NCBI GenBank assembly: GCA_029933365.1
Contig: JAOZOH010000126.1
Coordinates: 1 to 7,886, forward strand
Direction of reading: 5' to 3'
DNA: 7,886 bases
Source of the DNA: Desulfuromusa sp.
Lineage (GTDB): Bacteria; Desulfobacterota; Desulfuromonadia; Desulfuromonadales; Geopsychrobacteraceae
The number at the start of each line of letters is the position of its first letter. Positions within the stretch are counted from its first letter, which is position 1. Below are positions 7,592 to 7,886 of this stretch, in pieces. Both the position numbers and the translations under genes were made by a program. The notes below the pieces were generated by a model. That model saw nothing but the letters and a program-made list of their open reading frames with translations, was not told where the DNA came from and did not search any database.

Positions 7592-7745
7592 GGTTGTTGT
7601 GAGCGGAAATAGGTCACGCTAGGGATAACCGCGGCAACGCGGGTTTCACCTAACTGATTAAGCAACCGCGATGAGAGCGGCTAGAGAAACTGAGGTGGTC
7701 AACCTCTGAAGAAAACTAACAGGTTCAAGTGGTTTACTCAATCTG

Positions 7746-7783
7746 CACAGACGTTTCACGTTACCCCCAAAATCGCGTCTGTG
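7746..7783 (-). repeat. 8-bp stem in the distal gltB leader
   Basis: CACAGACG (7746-7753) and CGTCTGTG (7776-7783) are perfect complements around a 22-base interior. They could form a long hairpin early in the gltB transcript, or be a two-half operator just downstream of the promoter. There is no T-run after it, so it is not a simple terminator. Confidence 0.4.
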
Positions 7784-7845
7784 TACCCCTGAGCCACCCT
7801 CATTTACCGTAATAGTGAATTACCAACAGACTAAATCAATCGTGT

Positions 7846-7875
7846 TTTATAAACCCAGGAGCCCCCCTCTGTCAA
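7846..7875 (-). promoter_or_regulatory. Sigma70-type promoter for gltBD
   Basis: On the minus strand a perfect -35 TTGACA (7875-7870) is followed after 18 bp by TATAAA (7851-7846), which matches the -10 consensus at five of six positions. Transcription should begin near 7838. The spacer is G/C-rich. I saw no sigma54 -24/-12 element (TGGCAC-N4-TTGC type) in the leader, so the usual NtrC-type nitrogen control is not evident. The window ends 11 bases beyond the -35 element, so upstream activator sites cannot be judged. Confidence 0.65.
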
Positions 7876-7886
7876 ACGCAAAACCC

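Larger units (their letters stand above)
7581..7838 (-). other. Long structured 5' leader of gltBD
   Basis: From the predicted start near 7838 to the gltB ATG there are about 260 nt without a convincing gene. In the minus-strand transcript several stems are possible: CACAGACG/CGTCTGTG (8 bp, 7783-7776 with 7753-7746), GAGGT/ACCTC (7706-7702 with 7696-7692), AGCCGC/GCGGTT with one G-U pair (7682-7677 with 7669-7664), AACCCGCG/CGCGGTT with one bulged C (7645-7638 with 7633-7627), and TAGGT/ACCTA (7652-7648 with 7614-7610) enclosing the last. The G-U pair at 7681/7665 is A/C on the other strand, so it forms only in the gltB transcript. I do not recognise a known riboswitch class here, nor the glutamine-binding glnA motif. 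A 15-codon frame at 7756-7803 (minus) lacks a clear ribosome site. Confidence 0.45.

Noticed and set aside
7756..7803. Minus-strand 15-codon frame in the gltB leader as a possible leader peptide
   Set aside because: It has no clear ribosome site and no run of glutamate or glutamine codons, and no terminator with a U-run follows. Attenuation by a leader peptide is not supported.
7581..7886. Sigma54 (-24/-12) promoter for gltBD
   Set aside because: No GG-N10-GC element of the TGGCAC-N4-TTGC type was found in the leader, whereas a good sigma70 promoter is present.

Overview
All three protein genes in this window lie on the minus strand. In transcription order, from high to low coordinates, they are gltB (glutamate synthase large subunit), gltD (small subunit) and, after a gene-free gap of about 510 bases, the 5' part of nrdD (anaerobic class III ribonucleotide reductase), which runs off the left edge. 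The combination of an NrdR-type operator, a class III reductase and proteobacteria-style ribosome binding sites suggests an anaerobic or facultative bacterium. The protein wording recalls the Desulfuromonadales (Geobacter/Pelobacter/Desulfuromonas-like delta-proteobacteria), but this is recognition from memory, not a search result.

Layout. Positions 1-1037 hold nrdD codons 1-345 (ATP-cone plus the start of the catalytic barrel). Positions 1038-1546 hold no convincing gene. They contain the nrdD leader, a weak promoter, a strong NrdR box with a poorer partner about three helical turns away, an AT-rich inverted repeat, and a perfect 17-bp hairpin that starts at the gltD stop codon. Positions 1547-3025 are gltD and 3018-7580 are gltB, overlapping by 8 bases. 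Positions 7581-7886 hold a leader of about 260 nt with several possible hairpins, headed by a near-consensus sigma70 promoter.

Function. GltB and GltD form the two-subunit glutamate synthase (GOGAT). GltB releases ammonia from glutamine and adds it to 2-oxoglutarate on FMN, and GltD supplies electrons from a reduced nicotinamide through FAD and iron-sulfur clusters. NrdD makes deoxynucleotides without oxygen and is a separate unit with its own regulatory region.

I see no mobile element, CRISPR array, RNA gene or unfamiliar protein. The genes are ordinary housekeeping genes. The most interesting signal is in the gltB leader. One segment there can pair with either of two CGCGGUU copies, and the sequence running into the second copy can also pair over the gltB Shine-Dalgarno. 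This is the layout of a translational switch, seen here only by eye.
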